From CAZRCZ01 sp964598765 (lineage in GTDB: Bacteria > Sumerlaeota > Sumerlaeia > MVZB01 > JAJFLK01), in the NCBI GenBank assembly GCA_964598765.1, contig CAZRCZ010000009.1, positions 1 through 64,000 of the forward strand: DNA of 64,000 bases, in the 5' to 3' direction. The notes beneath the pieces were generated by a model. The model had not been told where the DNA came from and did no database searches. It worked only from the letters and a program-made list of their open reading frames with translations. Shown in pieces: positions 33,039 through 41,930 of this stretch. Position numbers and translations under genes: made by a program. Within the stretch, counting starts at the first letter, position 1; each line of letters begins with the position of its first letter.

Positions 33039-34502
33039 TCAGGGCCTTCGTTCTTGCTCTTGCTCTCGCTCTCCTGATTTCGGCTTCAGAATGGAAAGAT
33101 TCGCCACTCTTTCCGATTCGCGATAATTTTCGAATAACGCTTTCTTGAAACGTGGAAACAGCCAAGCCGCTTTCTTTCGATTAAAATCCTCGCTGTCCAT
33201 CACGATGGCCTCGAAATTCCGCGTCTCCAATCGCCGGATCAATTCCCGATCCTCAATTCGCCCCCGTTCAACCAAAATGGAGTATTGAACAAAGTCGAGG
33301 ATTGTGGAGGGCGAGGGGCGCTCAAGCGCAAGAAAAGGATGATTACCGACAAGAATCGCTCCTTGTATCTTTCGAATCGGATTTGCAATCAGCGGTGATG
33401 CCCATGAGCGCTTGATGGCGACAAGGTCCGACCGAATCGAAACCAATCCCGTCACGCCGTCATATACCGCCAACGGAAAAAAAAGCAGTAGAAAAATTAC
33501 TCCGGCGCGGTCGGATATTTTTGCCTTTTCCCATAAGGAAAAGGCCAATTGCGCGACGGCAATGGAAGCCAAGGCGTAACATTCCAGATAATAATTCACA
33601 TCCGCGCCGACCTTGAGATTTTGCAGAGTCGCCGCCGCGAATGACGCAAGGACGGAGGCATAGAGCATGAGACCCGCTTCGCTTTGCGCGAGCCGGATCA
33701 CCGCATGGAGCGAAAACGCCACTCCCCCAATCAAGATCATCAGAGGAATGAGCAACTCGCCCTGATAAAAATAGAGAACGTTGCTCGGCTTCCATCCGTT
33801 GTCCAGCGAGCCGATCATGTTGAGAAAGAGTCTTCCCGACCACCGCCAATTCAACGCGACAGCCAACCCCAGATTGAGGAGGACAAACAATGAGATCGCA
33901 GTCCAAAAGACGCGGCGATTCGTCGCGCGCCAAATCCAGAGGAAGCACGCGAAGGCAATGCCCCAAGAGGTCGGCTTGATCCACATGGAAATCGAGAGAA
34001 ACAAGAGGGCAACGATGATTCGACTAAGGGTCCCTCGGCCGCCGAGGATGATCCAAACGACGAGAAGCGAAAGGAAAACTTGCGGCGCGTCGGGGCGGTA
34101 ACTGGCCGCAAAACTGAGAACGTGTTCCCAGATCAAGAACACCGCCGCTCCGATCATCCCCCACGCCGGAGGTAATCCCGCTTTGAATGCGATTCCTCCA
34201 ATGAGAATGAGAGCGCCGCACAAGCACGCCAAAGATTGGAGACGTCCAATCGTGAATATTTCCTTCGGATGATCCACGGAATCAGTCAATCGCGCGATCC
34301 ATCCAACCGGATAATATGTCAGCGGGCCATAAGGCGCGAACGCATGAGGCCATTCGCGCCAGTCGTGATAGGGGTTGAATCCCCGCGCAACGTCCCACGC
34401 GCGCGCCACGACCGCTCCTTCTGGAAACGTCAGATCCATTTTCATTGGAACGAGAAACGCAAGCCAGACGAGAGTGGTTATAGCCCTCGCGCCTAGGAGC
34501 AA
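33039..34502 (-). CDS. Polytopic membrane protein, GT39/GT87-like
   Basis: The 487-residue protein has about ten membrane helices. The large first loop contains EGAVVARAWDVARGFNPYHD and the region FAPYGPLTYYPVGWIA, as in polyprenyl-phosphate-dependent glycosyltransferases of the GT-C fold (acidic residue in the first extracytoplasmic loop). The exact family is not certain. The start TTG 34502 is poor: the frame stays open upstream through FYRRRYVVPLLVLLLGARA, a better first helix, but without ATG, GTG or TTG. The C terminus (SGEREQEQERRP) is translated from an intergenic-type repeat. Confidence 0.65.
   Translation of the reverse strand: MLLGARAITTLVWLAFLVPMKMDLTFPEGAVVARAWDVARGFNPYHDWREWPHAFAPYGPLTYYPVGWIARLTDSVDHPKEIFTIGRLQSLACLCGALILIGGIAFKAGLPPAWGMIGAAVFLIWEHVLSFAASYRPDAPQVFLSLLVVWIILGGRGTLSRIIVALLFLSISMWIKPTSWGIAFACFLWIWRATNRRVFWTAISLFVLLNLGLAVALNWRWSGRLFLNMIGSLDNGWKPSNVLYFYQGELLIPLMILIGGVAFSLHAVIRLAQSEAGLMLYASVLASFAAATLQNLKVGADVNYYLECYALASIAVAQLAFSLWEKAKISDRAGVIFLLLFFPLAVYDGVTGLVSIRSDLVAIKRSWASPLIANPIRKIQGAILVGNHPFLALERPSPSTILDFVQYSILVERGRIEDRELIRRLETRNFEAIVMDSEDFNRKKAAWLFPRFKKALFENYRESERVANLSILKPKSGEREQEQERRP
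33050..33081 (-). repeat. GAGCAA hexamer run inside a gene 3' end
   Basis: On the minus strand the run reads gaaatcaggagagcgagagc followed by aagagcaagaac. It forms the last codons of the membrane glycosyltransferase-like gene, giving the tail SGEREQEQERRP. Confidence 0.7.
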
Positions 34503-34595
34503 AACGAGGAGAGGAACGACGTAGCGACGCCGATAGAAGGCAAAATCTTTGGCGGCGTGAATCGGGAAAGTGGGATCCGGGATTGGCGCGACCTC

Positions 34596-35351
34596 TCAAT
34601 TTTTGGGAACGAATTCACCCTGAATCGCGCGGATTTGATCGCGCAATCTCGCGGCGCGCTCAAAGTCCTCATGCAGAATCGCCTCTTTCTGCTCGCGCTT
34701 GAGTTTTTCCAAATGCGTTTCCGGGCGTTTCTTCTCGAATTCCTCAATGACCTGCTCCAGATGTTTGACCGACCGCTCCAATTCCGCGCTGAAGACTTCC
34801 GATTCAATCGGTTCCAGCTTGCGGATTTCATTCAGCCTTTCGCGCAATAGCGCCAGAGCCGCCTCGAATTTCCCGGTGTTCCAAAGCATGTATCCCCGCG
34901 AAATTCCATTCATCCGCAGAACGTAAGGACGGTATTGCTCGATGACCAGATAATCTTCGCGGTCCTGCGCGTGGTTTCTGACGAAATCAAAATAAGCGAG
35001 ATTGCGCTGAGTGTCGCGCGCAACGCCATGCCAGTCGTTCATCTGATAAAGGACCAAGTATCGCTGATAAAAGAGAACCCCCTCCTGCATGAGAAGCCGG
35101 CAATCTTCCTGCGATAAACGGAAATCCTCGATCCCGTCGGCGACCGACTCGTAATACTCCAGCCACGTCGTTTTGCCGTGGGGACGGAACCCATCCGGGC
35201 GTCCCTCGTATTCCATCTGCTGGATGCCGAGCGGTTCGCGCACTTGAATGAGCGGACGGCCATCCTCCCCGACGACGCGACGGAAATTGTTGGCGGGATT
35301 CGCCCCGTCGTAGGGCCAAGCTAGAAGGTGTGCGCGTAGATCAAAATCCAC
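34596..35351 (-). CDS. UvrB/UvrC motif protein
   Basis: The C-terminal segment LKREQKEAILHEDFERAARL then RDQIRAIQ is a textbook UVR motif, the helical hairpin that joins UvrB and UvrC and also occurs in McsA and ClpC. The first 200 residues (MDFDLRAHLLAWPYDGANPA start, then GRPLIQVREPLGIQQMEYEG) are predicted helical and not recognisable as nuclease or kinase. Proteins of this shape occur in related uncultured lineages without known function. Length 251. Downstream on the same strand is the membrane GT-like gene. Confidence 0.7.
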   Translation of the reverse strand: MDFDLRAHLLAWPYDGANPANNFRRVVGEDGRPLIQVREPLGIQQMEYEGRPDGFRPHGKTTWLEYYESVADGIEDFRLSQEDCRLLMQEGVLFYQRYLVLYQMNDWHGVARDTQRNLAYFDFVRNHAQDREDYLVIEQYRPYVLRMNGISRGYMLWNTGKFEAALALLRERLNEIRKLEPIESEVFSAELERSVKHLEQVIEEFEKKRPETHLEKLKREQKEAILHEDFERAARLRDQIRAIQGEFVPKN

Positions 35352-35425
35352 TGAAAGCCTCGTTTTCCGTAGGGAAACCCTCTCCCGATGGCGCCAAATC
35401 CATTATAGAGCGTTCGATCAAGGAA

Positions 35426-35505
35426 TTCAACGCGAGGACGCAAAGACGCGATGAGGAAATTCGGCTTTTCCCTGCGTCCTTGCCTCGTTGCGCCTTTGCG
35501 TTGAA
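35426..35505. repeat. Inverted intergenic repeat, ACGCAAAG type
   Basis: The left arm ttcaacgcgaggacgcaaag at 35426-35445 (continuing acgcgatgagg) opposes the right arm ending gcgcctttgcgttgaa at 35505. Pairing is imperfect with shifts between units. It lies between the UVR-motif gene and the dienelactone hydrolase gene, both on the minus strand. Confidence 0.6.
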
Positions 35506-35511
35506 ATCCGT

Positions 35512-36192
35512 TCAGCGTAAATGCTTCCCGTAGAATCCGATCATCCGCGTCCAAGTGTCCTTGGCGTATTCGGCGTTGTAAACTTCGGTTCGTGTGTCAT
35601 TGAAGAAAGCGTGTTGCGCGTCCTTGTAGATGTGAATTTCGACTTGCTTTCCGTTGCTCTTCAAATCCGCCTCCAATTTCCGCGCGACCTCCGGCGTGAC
35701 GAATCCGTCCTTCTCCGCGAAAAATCCGAGCACCGGCGCGCGCAGATTTTTGTAATCGGGATGGACGTTGGGATGAACGCCGTAATAGACGACGCACGCT
35801 CCGACCTTGGAATTGGCGCACGCCGTATAAAGCGAAAGCTGGCCCCCCATGCAGAAGCCGACCGTTCCGACTTTCTCCCCTTTCGTTTCCTTGAGCGAAA
35901 GGCTGTATTCAATCGCGCCGCGCAATTCCTTTTCGACCTCGTCAACTCTGAGCGCCATCATCAGTTTGCCCGCGTCGTCGGGGCTTTTCGCCGACTGCCC
36001 GTGATACATGTCGGGCGCAAGCGCGACGTATCCCGCGTCGGCGAACCGATCCGCCACGTCCTTGATGTGGTCCACGAGTCCCCACCATTCCTGGAGGACG
36101 ATCACGCCCGGCCCGCCCCCCGATTTCGGTACGGCCAAATATCCGCTTCCCTTCCCTCCGTTGCTTTTGAATTCAACCATCTTGCCTTTCAT
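35512..36192 (-). CDS. Dienelactone hydrolase family protein
   Basis: This 226-residue alpha/beta hydrolase has the family's cysteine nucleophile in VGFCMGGQLSLY (Cys114), an aspartate in GFFAEKDGFVTPEVA and a histidine in DAQHAFFNDTR. GVIVLQEWWGLVDHIKDVAD is the usual N-terminal signature. Dienelactone hydrolases open the lactone ring of chlorocatechol breakdown, but most genome members act on unknown esters. It carries no signal peptide and is cytoplasmic. It ends 7 bp from an intergenic repeat. Confidence 0.9.
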   Translation of the reverse strand: MKGKMVEFKSNGGKGSGYLAVPKSGGGPGVIVLQEWWGLVDHIKDVADRFADAGYVALAPDMYHGQSAKSPDDAGKLMMALRVDEVEKELRGAIEYSLSLKETKGEKVGTVGFCMGGQLSLYTACANSKVGACVVYYGVHPNVHPDYKNLRAPVLGFFAEKDGFVTPEVARKLEADLKSNGKQVEIHIYKDAQHAFFNDTRTEVYNAEYAKDTWTRMIGFYGKHLR

Positions 36193-36325
36193 GGTCGTTC
36201 TCTCCTATTGCAGTGATCGAGACTTTTCGTTGGCGGAGCGAGTTTCATTCGGCCTCGATTGGCAATTTCCTCTGTTTCGGAAATGAATGGAACCCAACCG
36301 ACTTCTCGGAAAGATCGCTTGATGC

Positions 36326-37777
36326 TCACGCCAGCAACCGCCGCGCGTTCCAGTTCAACGGCAGACGTTTGGCTTCCTTGTCCCACGGGGCGCGGTAGGC
36401 CCGGCCAAGAAGCTTGTTGGCTTCCCAGCTATTGGTGCAGACTTCGTTCTCGGCGTCCCAATGGAGCCGCTCCCCCGTGCGGTAGGCGATGTTGGCGAGT
36501 TGGCAGTTGCTCGTCGAACGGTGTCCGATCTCGATATCGGAGACCGGAAGTTTTCTGCTTTTGACGCAATCGAGGAAATTGCGGATATGCGGAACCGTGG
36601 GCGTATCCCCTCCCTTTTTCTTTTTCTCCATCAAGGGATGGCGGTCTTTTTTATCGCCGACTTCCTGCGGGACGATTTCGAATCCCCCGCGATCCACGAA
36701 CAGCGAGCCGTTCACGCCGCAAAATTCAATGCCGTAGCCGTGGTTTTTCTCGCCGCGCGCGCAGGCTTTGGTGTTGGAATAGGTCATCACGAATCCCTTC
36801 GGCGCGACGTCGGTTCCGGCGAATTGATAAACCGCTTCGAGCGTATCCGGCGTGTCGCGGTTGTCGGGGACGGCGTATTTGGCGCCGGTGGCGGAAACCC
36901 ACTCCGGCGCGCGCGCCTTCATTCCCCACATCGCGATGTCCATGAGGTGAATCCCCCAATCGCAGAGCATCCCCCCCGCGTAATCGAAAAACCAGCGCCA
37001 TTGGTAATGAAACCGATTGGAGTTGAACGGCTTGAGCGGCGCAGGGCCGCTCCAAAGGTCGTAATCCACTCCGGCAGGCAGTTTGTCGCTTCCCATTCCG
37101 AGACCGCCCGGCATTTCGTAATCGTAATTCCACGTGCGGACGAGTGTGATTTGTCCCAGCGCGCCCGATTGAACGATGTCCACCGCCTCCTTGAAATGTT
37201 TGGAGCTTCGCTGTTGCGTGCCGACTTGAACGATGCGGTTGTTCTCGCGCGCGGCGTTGACCATCGCGCGCCCCTCGACGATGCTGTGGGAAATCGGTTT
37301 TTCGACGTAAACGTCGCGGCCTGTCTCGCAGGCGTGGCATGCCGCGAGGCAATGCCAGTGATCCGGCGTCGCCACCATGACGGCGTCCACGTCCCTGTAC
37401 TCCAAAAGCTCGCGGTAATCGGAATAAATTTCCGGGCGCTTGCCGTATTTCTTCTCGACGGTCTTGGCGAAGTCGGCGCTCCGGTTGGTGTCGGGATCGC
37501 AGAGGGCGACGACGCGAACTTCGGCCTGCGTCATGAAGTCTTCCATCACGTTCGTTCCGCGTCCGCCGCAACCGATCAACCCCATGCGGATTTGGTTGCT
37601 GGGGGCTTCCCCTTCCTTCATCACGGCGGCGGCGGTTTCGGCTCCCGCGGTGGCGGCCAGCGTTTTCTTGTTGCCCGTCGCGCATCCGGTCTGGAGCAGA
37701 CCCGCTCCCGCGCCCAGCGCCACGGCCGCTCCGGCCGATTCCTTCATGAATTCCCGTCGCGTCACCTCTTTGCTCAT
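36326..37777 (-). CDS. Tat-exported Gfo/Idh/MocA family oxidoreductase
   Basis: A twin-arginine signal (TRREFMKESAGAAVALGAGA, then GLLQTGCATG with a possible lipobox) precedes a Rossmann domain (RMGLIGCGGRGTNVMEDF), the catalytic EKPISHS motif (Lys of the EKP triad, residues about 160-165) and the C-terminal alpha/beta domain (FDYAGGMLCDWGIHLMDIAM). Such secreted oxidoreductases are abundant in Planctomycetes and relatives, where they are thought to act on sugars with a tightly held NAD(P). The 483-residue length is typical of that group. Substrate unknown. Confidence 0.9.
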   Translation of the reverse strand: MSKEVTRREFMKESAGAAVALGAGAGLLQTGCATGNKKTLAATAGAETAAAVMKEGEAPSNQIRMGLIGCGGRGTNVMEDFMTQAEVRVVALCDPDTNRSADFAKTVEKKYGKRPEIYSDYRELLEYRDVDAVMVATPDHWHCLAACHACETGRDVYVEKPISHSIVEGRAMVNAARENNRIVQVGTQQRSSKHFKEAVDIVQSGALGQITLVRTWNYDYEMPGGLGMGSDKLPAGVDYDLWSGPAPLKPFNSNRFHYQWRWFFDYAGGMLCDWGIHLMDIAMWGMKARAPEWVSATGAKYAVPDNRDTPDTLEAVYQFAGTDVAPKGFVMTYSNTKACARGEKNHGYGIEFCGVNGSLFVDRGGFEIVPQEVGDKKDRHPLMEKKKKGGDTPTVPHIRNFLDCVKSRKLPVSDIEIGHRSTSNCQLANIAYRTGERLHWDAENEVCTNSWEANKLLGRAYRAPWDKEAKRLPLNWNARRLLA

Positions 37778-37967
37778 TTTCGTCGCTCCTCCCGATGATT
37801 GATGATGTTCTTCATACAGCAGGGAAAAGGGATTGGCAAGGAGGAGGTTGCGAAAACTTTCTTCTGGCCGATTGACAGCGCGTCTTGCGCGGCTAAAAAT
37901 CAGGCGTGGTCGGCCCGACCCGCGACGAACTGCTCCTTATTCCAACTGGCCGATCCGTTTCGCGTTC

Positions 37968-40418
37968 ATGCCGGACAAGCAAAACTCTTCTTCGCCCAAG
38001 CCTCCTCCGGTGGTTCTTGCGCCTGCGAACCAAGCGCAAGGTTGGTTTTCCTTTCTTACCGCCGCGACGCTCCATAATCTCGTCGCGGGCGTTTTATTTC
38101 TCATCGCGGCTTATTTCACGTTCTGGTTTTTGATCCGCAATCAGGGGCTTTGGGCCAAACCGGCCTTCGGGGTATTTGCCTCGCTCCGAAAACCATTCGA
38201 GCGCGGCAACGGCGACGTGGATTTGACGATGCTGGCTTGGAGCGTCGGCGCGGTCGCTTTTTTCACGCTCGTCGGATGGTTCGCGCTGGAATCGCTCGAA
38301 CTTTATCTTCCGCGCTCCGTCTCTGCCGCGCTGGCGTATTTAACGGGCATGGGTTTAACGGGATTCGTCTTCGAGGCTCTGGCTCTCGCGCATCATTTCA
38401 ATCGAACCGGAATTTTGGTCGCCGGGGGATTTCTTCTCGTGATCCTCTGGCCGTTTGCGATTTGGGCGAGCCACCGCAGGCCGGAGACGTGGACCGGCGG
38501 CGAGGGAGGTCCGGTCGAGCAAACCATGCGGCGTCAGATGGCGAACAATCAATACTCGCGCTCGATCATTCGTCCGAGAGCGTTGACCGAACATCTTTTT
38601 TCCCTCGCCGCGTTCGGCTTGATCGGCGCGATCACCCTGCTCACTTTTTATCACGCTCTGCTTTATCCCGAATCGTATTGGGATTCGCTCATTCTTTATC
38701 TCGGCTACGCCCGGATGATGTTTTACGAACACGGGATCGTGGAAAAGGTCGTCGGGCAGGTTGGCATTGGATTGGGCGCGAACTATCCTCATCTTTATTC
38801 CCTCCTCGGCGCGGGAGTGACAATCGCGGCGCGAAAATGGAGCGAGCTTCCGCAACAACTCATCGCTCCGCTGGCCGGATTGGCCTCGACGATTTTGGTC
38901 TATCACACGATGCTCCGGCTCACGCGCCACGTCAATTTTTCCGCCGCGATCACCCTGCTGTATCGTTCCGTTCCTCTGGGAATCGCCTACGATCAATACG
39001 CATCCGATTACGCGCTGAGCATTCTTTTCGCCGCCGGGTTCCTCCACGTTGCATTGCTCTATCTGGAAACCGCGCTGAGCGGCTACTTCATCTTGGCGAC
39101 GACGCTGGTCGCGCTGGGGATGCACTTGAATTATCTTATGGGAATTCTCTGGCTACCTTGGGGCGCGATGGTTGTCGCGGCGCATGTTCGGTTTCCCAAC
39201 TTGGAAGATGACGCGCTGGCCGAGCGGATGGAGGAACGCGCGCGCGCCTCGCAAATGCCGGCGACGTTTGCGGGATGGAATGAAATGCGCGAGGAGCCGC
39301 CCGCATGGACCTGCCATCTCACGCGCAAAAGTCTCTTCGCTTTTCTCCGCTCACCGGTGTTCATTGTCACGCTCGCATTTTGTTTCTTGATCGGCTCGAC
39401 GTGGTATCTTCGCAATTGGATCGTCGCCGGAAATCCGGTTTACGCCTTCTTTCAACCCCTCTTTGGCGGCATTCACATTAATCCTGAAGTGATGGAATCG
39501 GCCCGGCGGGAATGGATTCACAACGGTTGGGGGATCGCCCGCTACGAAAGCGACATCGAGAACGGTTTGCTGACTCGGATTCTGCGCTCTTGGGAATTTT
39601 GGGTGGACCAATGGCACGTTGAGCCTTTTTTTGATGGTTTCGCTTTCGCGGGCGTCTTGCTTCTACTCGCGCGTGGATTGGCGTCTCCCTTCAACGTGAT
39701 TCGCAAAAGGACCGACGATGGCAAGACGGTCACGATCAAGTTCGTGGATTTCGGTCTGCGTTTCGGCGTCGTGGCGTTGCTTTTGACTTTGGCTCTGATT
39801 GCCTATCACTATCTCTTGGCTCCCTATTACCTCTATCAGATTATCATGATTCTCCCGGCGGTTGCCGTATTGGCGTCGTTTGCCTTCCCTTACTGGCGTC
39901 TGCGCGCATGGCGGGGACCGTTCGGAATTTTGGCTCTGATGATTGGGCTGGTTCCGGGGCTGGCCATGGGGTTGATGGGATTCAAGGTTCTGAAGGCCGT
40001 TTCGGTCAAAGGGGAAAAGCCGGAGTCGCCGCTTGATCTCTTCGCCTTCCGGCATCCCTTGCCCGACGAAGGAACGTTTTATCTCTGGCAATACGGCGAG
40101 GACGCCGTCATGTGGAATTACATCAATGTGAGCCACAAGGGGCGGAAAATTCTCACCCATGATAATCGGCACTTGGTTTTCCACCCCACAATCGAGTTGG
40201 TTCATCTGGACGATTGGGCCATTCAACAGATATGGTCATGGCCGCCGCGAGAGCAAGTCAAGGCGCTGAAGGACTTGGAAATTCGATATTACCTCTATGT
40301 TCCCAACGAGGACAATCATTCGGTTAATAAAAAATTGGGAACGGAGGAATGGCTCAAATTGGGGCTGATGCAATTGGAGTTTCAAGCCGGAGAAAATAAA
40401 CTGTATAAATTGAAATGA
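37968..40418 (+). CDS. Large membrane glycosyltransferase-like protein (GT-C / GT39 type)
   Basis: The 816-residue protein has a short cytoplasmic N terminus (MPDKQNSSSPKPPPVVLAPA) and about twelve or more membrane helices. The first large loop includes LYPESYWDSLILYLGYARMM, with conserved acidic and aromatic residues resembling the donor site of GT-C enzymes, and the C terminus is a soluble domain. No sequence signature fixes the family. ATG 37968 is chosen because the 45 codons upstream are basic and unlike a membrane-protein N terminus. The next gene follows after 12 bp, so an operon with an oxidoreductase is likely. Confidence 0.65.
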   Translation: MPDKQNSSSPKPPPVVLAPANQAQGWFSFLTAATLHNLVAGVLFLIAAYFTFWFLIRNQGLWAKPAFGVFASLRKPFERGNGDVDLTMLAWSVGAVAFFTLVGWFALESLELYLPRSVSAALAYLTGMGLTGFVFEALALAHHFNRTGILVAGGFLLVILWPFAIWASHRRPETWTGGEGGPVEQTMRRQMANNQYSRSIIRPRALTEHLFSLAAFGLIGAITLLTFYHALLYPESYWDSLILYLGYARMMFYEHGIVEKVVGQVGIGLGANYPHLYSLLGAGVTIAARKWSELPQQLIAPLAGLASTILVYHTMLRLTRHVNFSAAITLLYRSVPLGIAYDQYASDYALSILFAAGFLHVALLYLETALSGYFILATTLVALGMHLNYLMGILWLPWGAMVVAAHVRFPNLEDDALAERMEERARASQMPATFAGWNEMREEPPAWTCHLTRKSLFAFLRSPVFIVTLAFCFLIGSTWYLRNWIVAGNPVYAFFQPLFGGIHINPEVMESARREWIHNGWGIARYESDIENGLLTRILRSWEFWVDQWHVEPFFDGFAFAGVLLLLARGLASPFNVIRKRTDDGKTVTIKFVDFGLRFGVVALLLTLALIAYHYLLAPYYLYQIIMILPAVAVLASFAFPYWRLRAWRGPFGILALMIGLVPGLAMGLMGFKVLKAVSVKGEKPESPLDLFAFRHPLPDEGTFYLWQYGEDAVMWNYINVSHKGRKILTHDNRHLVFHPTIELVHLDDWAIQQIWSWPPREQVKALKDLEIRYYLYVPNEDNHSVNKKLGTEEWLKLGLMQLEFQAGENKLYKLK

Positions 40419-40430
40419 GAATGAAACGTC

Positions 40431-41444
40431 ATGAATTCGCAAACTGACCGATGGGAGGCGTCTCCGTTGCGATGGGGCATCATGGGAGCGGCGCGGATTG
40501 CGGGAAAGTCGCTGATTCCGGCGATTCGCGGGACAGGCGCGGAAATCGCGGTGGTCGCCGCGGGAAAACGCGACCGCGCCGAGGCTTTTGCCCGGACCCA
40601 CGACATTCCTTGCGCCTACGAAGGGTATCAGCGGTTGCTTGACGATCCAAAGATCGAGGCGGTTTATCTCCCGCTCGCCAACGGTCTTCACCGCGAATGG
40701 GCGATCAAGACGGCGCAAGCAGGCAAACACTGCCTCTGCGAAAAGCCGATGGCGTTGACCTCGCGCGACGCGGAGGAAATCACCGGAGCGTTCGCCAAGG
40801 CGGGCCGCCGAATTCAGGAAGCGTTCATGTGGCGCCATCACGCGCAAATCGCGTGGGTTCAAGATCAAATTGCCCATGACGCCGTCGGTTCCATTCGTTG
40901 CGTGACGGCCCATTTTTCCTTCACCCTCGATCGCCCGAATGATTATCGCTGGGTGGCAAGCCAAGGAGGCGGGGCGTTTTGGGACATCGGATGTTATTGC
41001 GTCAATGCGGCGCGATACTTTTTCGGCGCGGAGCCGAAGGATTGTTCGGCGCGATTTCATTTGCGCCCGGGACCGGAGGGCGTTGACGAAAGCGCCGCCG
41101 GATGGATGGATTTCGGCGAAGAACGCCTCGCCATATTTTATTGTTCGTTTGTTGCCGGTTATCATCAGGGAATCGAACTGACCGGAACCAAGGGTCGGAT
41201 TTGGATCTCCAAACCGTGGCAACAATTCGGCAAACCCGCGAAAATTCTCATCGAGCGCGACAATGATCGGGTCGTCCAAGAATTTCCGCCGATGAACGCC
41301 TACGAGGAAATGATTCGCCATTTCACGCGATCCGCGCGCGATCCTAATTTTTCGCGCGCGCCCGCCGAGAACGGTCTGGCTCAAGCGCAGGCCATGGAAA
41401 AGCTAAGAAGTGTGGCACGGCCGCCGTCGGCTGTGGGAATATAA
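40431..41444 (+). CDS. Gfo/Idh/MocA family oxidoreductase, cytoplasmic
   Basis: The N-terminal Rossmann fold (LRWGIMGAARIAGKSLIPAI), the catalytic motif CLCEKPMALTSRDAEE and the C-terminal domain (GGGAFWDIGCYCVNAARYFF with the conserved D-I-G-C-Y) are as in glucose-fructose oxidoreductase relatives and dimeric dihydrodiol dehydrogenase. No signal peptide. The last 12 residues (RSVARPPSAVGI) are encoded by an intergenic hairpin repeat, so the ancestral stop was probably earlier. It follows the GT-like gene by 12 bp and precedes a small zinc-ribbon-like gene. Confidence 0.9.
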   Translation: MNSQTDRWEASPLRWGIMGAARIAGKSLIPAIRGTGAEIAVVAAGKRDRAEAFARTHDIPCAYEGYQRLLDDPKIEAVYLPLANGLHREWAIKTAQAGKHCLCEKPMALTSRDAEEITGAFAKAGRRIQEAFMWRHHAQIAWVQDQIAHDAVGSIRCVTAHFSFTLDRPNDYRWVASQGGGAFWDIGCYCVNAARYFFGAEPKDCSARFHLRPGPEGVDESAAGWMDFGEERLAIFYCSFVAGYHQGIELTGTKGRIWISKPWQQFGKPAKILIERDNDRVVQEFPPMNAYEEMIRHFTRSARDPNFSRAPAENGLAQAQAMEKLRSVARPPSAVGI

Positions 41445-41454
41445 AACCCACAGA
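41416..41454. repeat. Hairpin repeat overlapping a gene end
   Basis: cacggccgccgtcggctgtg at 41416-41435 folds with 7 of 8 pairs. Within it, ctgtggg (41431-41437) can instead pair with cccacag at 41448-41454. The stop codon of the oxidoreductase gene (41442-41444) lies in the second loop. Confidence 0.55.
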
Positions 41455-41467
41455 AGGAAGAAATACC

Positions 41468-41773
41468 ATGAATGGCGATTTTCTTGAGATAGCCTGCCCG
41501 GAATGCAAAACGGTCCTGATTGTCCGCCGGAAGGACGGCAAGATCGTCGAAGTCCGCAAGCCGATCTTGGAGGATTCCACGGGCAATCGCTTCGCCGACG
41601 CGGAGAAAAAAGTGCGTCAAGAAAAGGAGACCATCGCCCGCAAATTCGAGGAGGCCAAGGCCAAGGAAAAAACCAAAATGGCGCGGCTCGACGCGCTCTT
41701 CAACGAAAGCCTCAAGCGCGTCAAGGAAGAGGGTCCGATCACCAAACCGCACAGTCCGTTCGATAATGATTGA
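41468..41773 (+). CDS. Small protein with N-terminal CPXC motif and charged coiled coil
   Basis: The 101-residue protein begins MNGDFLEIACPECKTVLIVR with one C-P-X-C knuckle, too few cysteines for a stand-alone zinc finger, so it may bind zinc as a dimer. After RKDGKIVEVRKPILEDSTGN comes a highly charged helix (EKETIARKFEEAKAKEKTKM). The conserved RLDALFNESLKRVKEEGPI and KPHSPFDND end is like proteins I recall from related uncultured phyla. Function unknown. It lies 23 bp behind the oxidoreductase stop and is likely co-transcribed. Confidence 0.65.
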   Translation: MNGDFLEIACPECKTVLIVRRKDGKIVEVRKPILEDSTGNRFADAEKKVRQEKETIARKFEEAKAKEKTKMARLDALFNESLKRVKEEGPITKPHSPFDND

Positions 41774-41838
41774 AGTCCTAGATCGCCAGAATCAAAAGGT
41801 CGAAAATAGGAAGACACCAACGGCGTGCCGGAAAATAG

Positions 41839-41908
41839 CCCAAGGTTGCCGAGCGTAACGAGGCTACCTTGGGAATGTGAACCTTCCGATTCAATCCCAA
41901 AGGGATTG
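41839..41908. repeat. Compound two-hairpin intergenic repeat
   Basis: Hairpin 1: cccaaggttgcc (41839-41850) pairs with ggctaccttggg (41862-41873) at 11 of 12 positions around an 11-nt loop. Hairpin 2: caatccc (41892-41898) pairs perfectly with gggattg (41902-41908) around aaa. The pair resembles the element at 59202-59252 in layout (long stem, spacer, shorter stem). Confidence 0.75.
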
Positions 41909-41930
41909 CGGAATTTGTAAGAGAAGCGAC

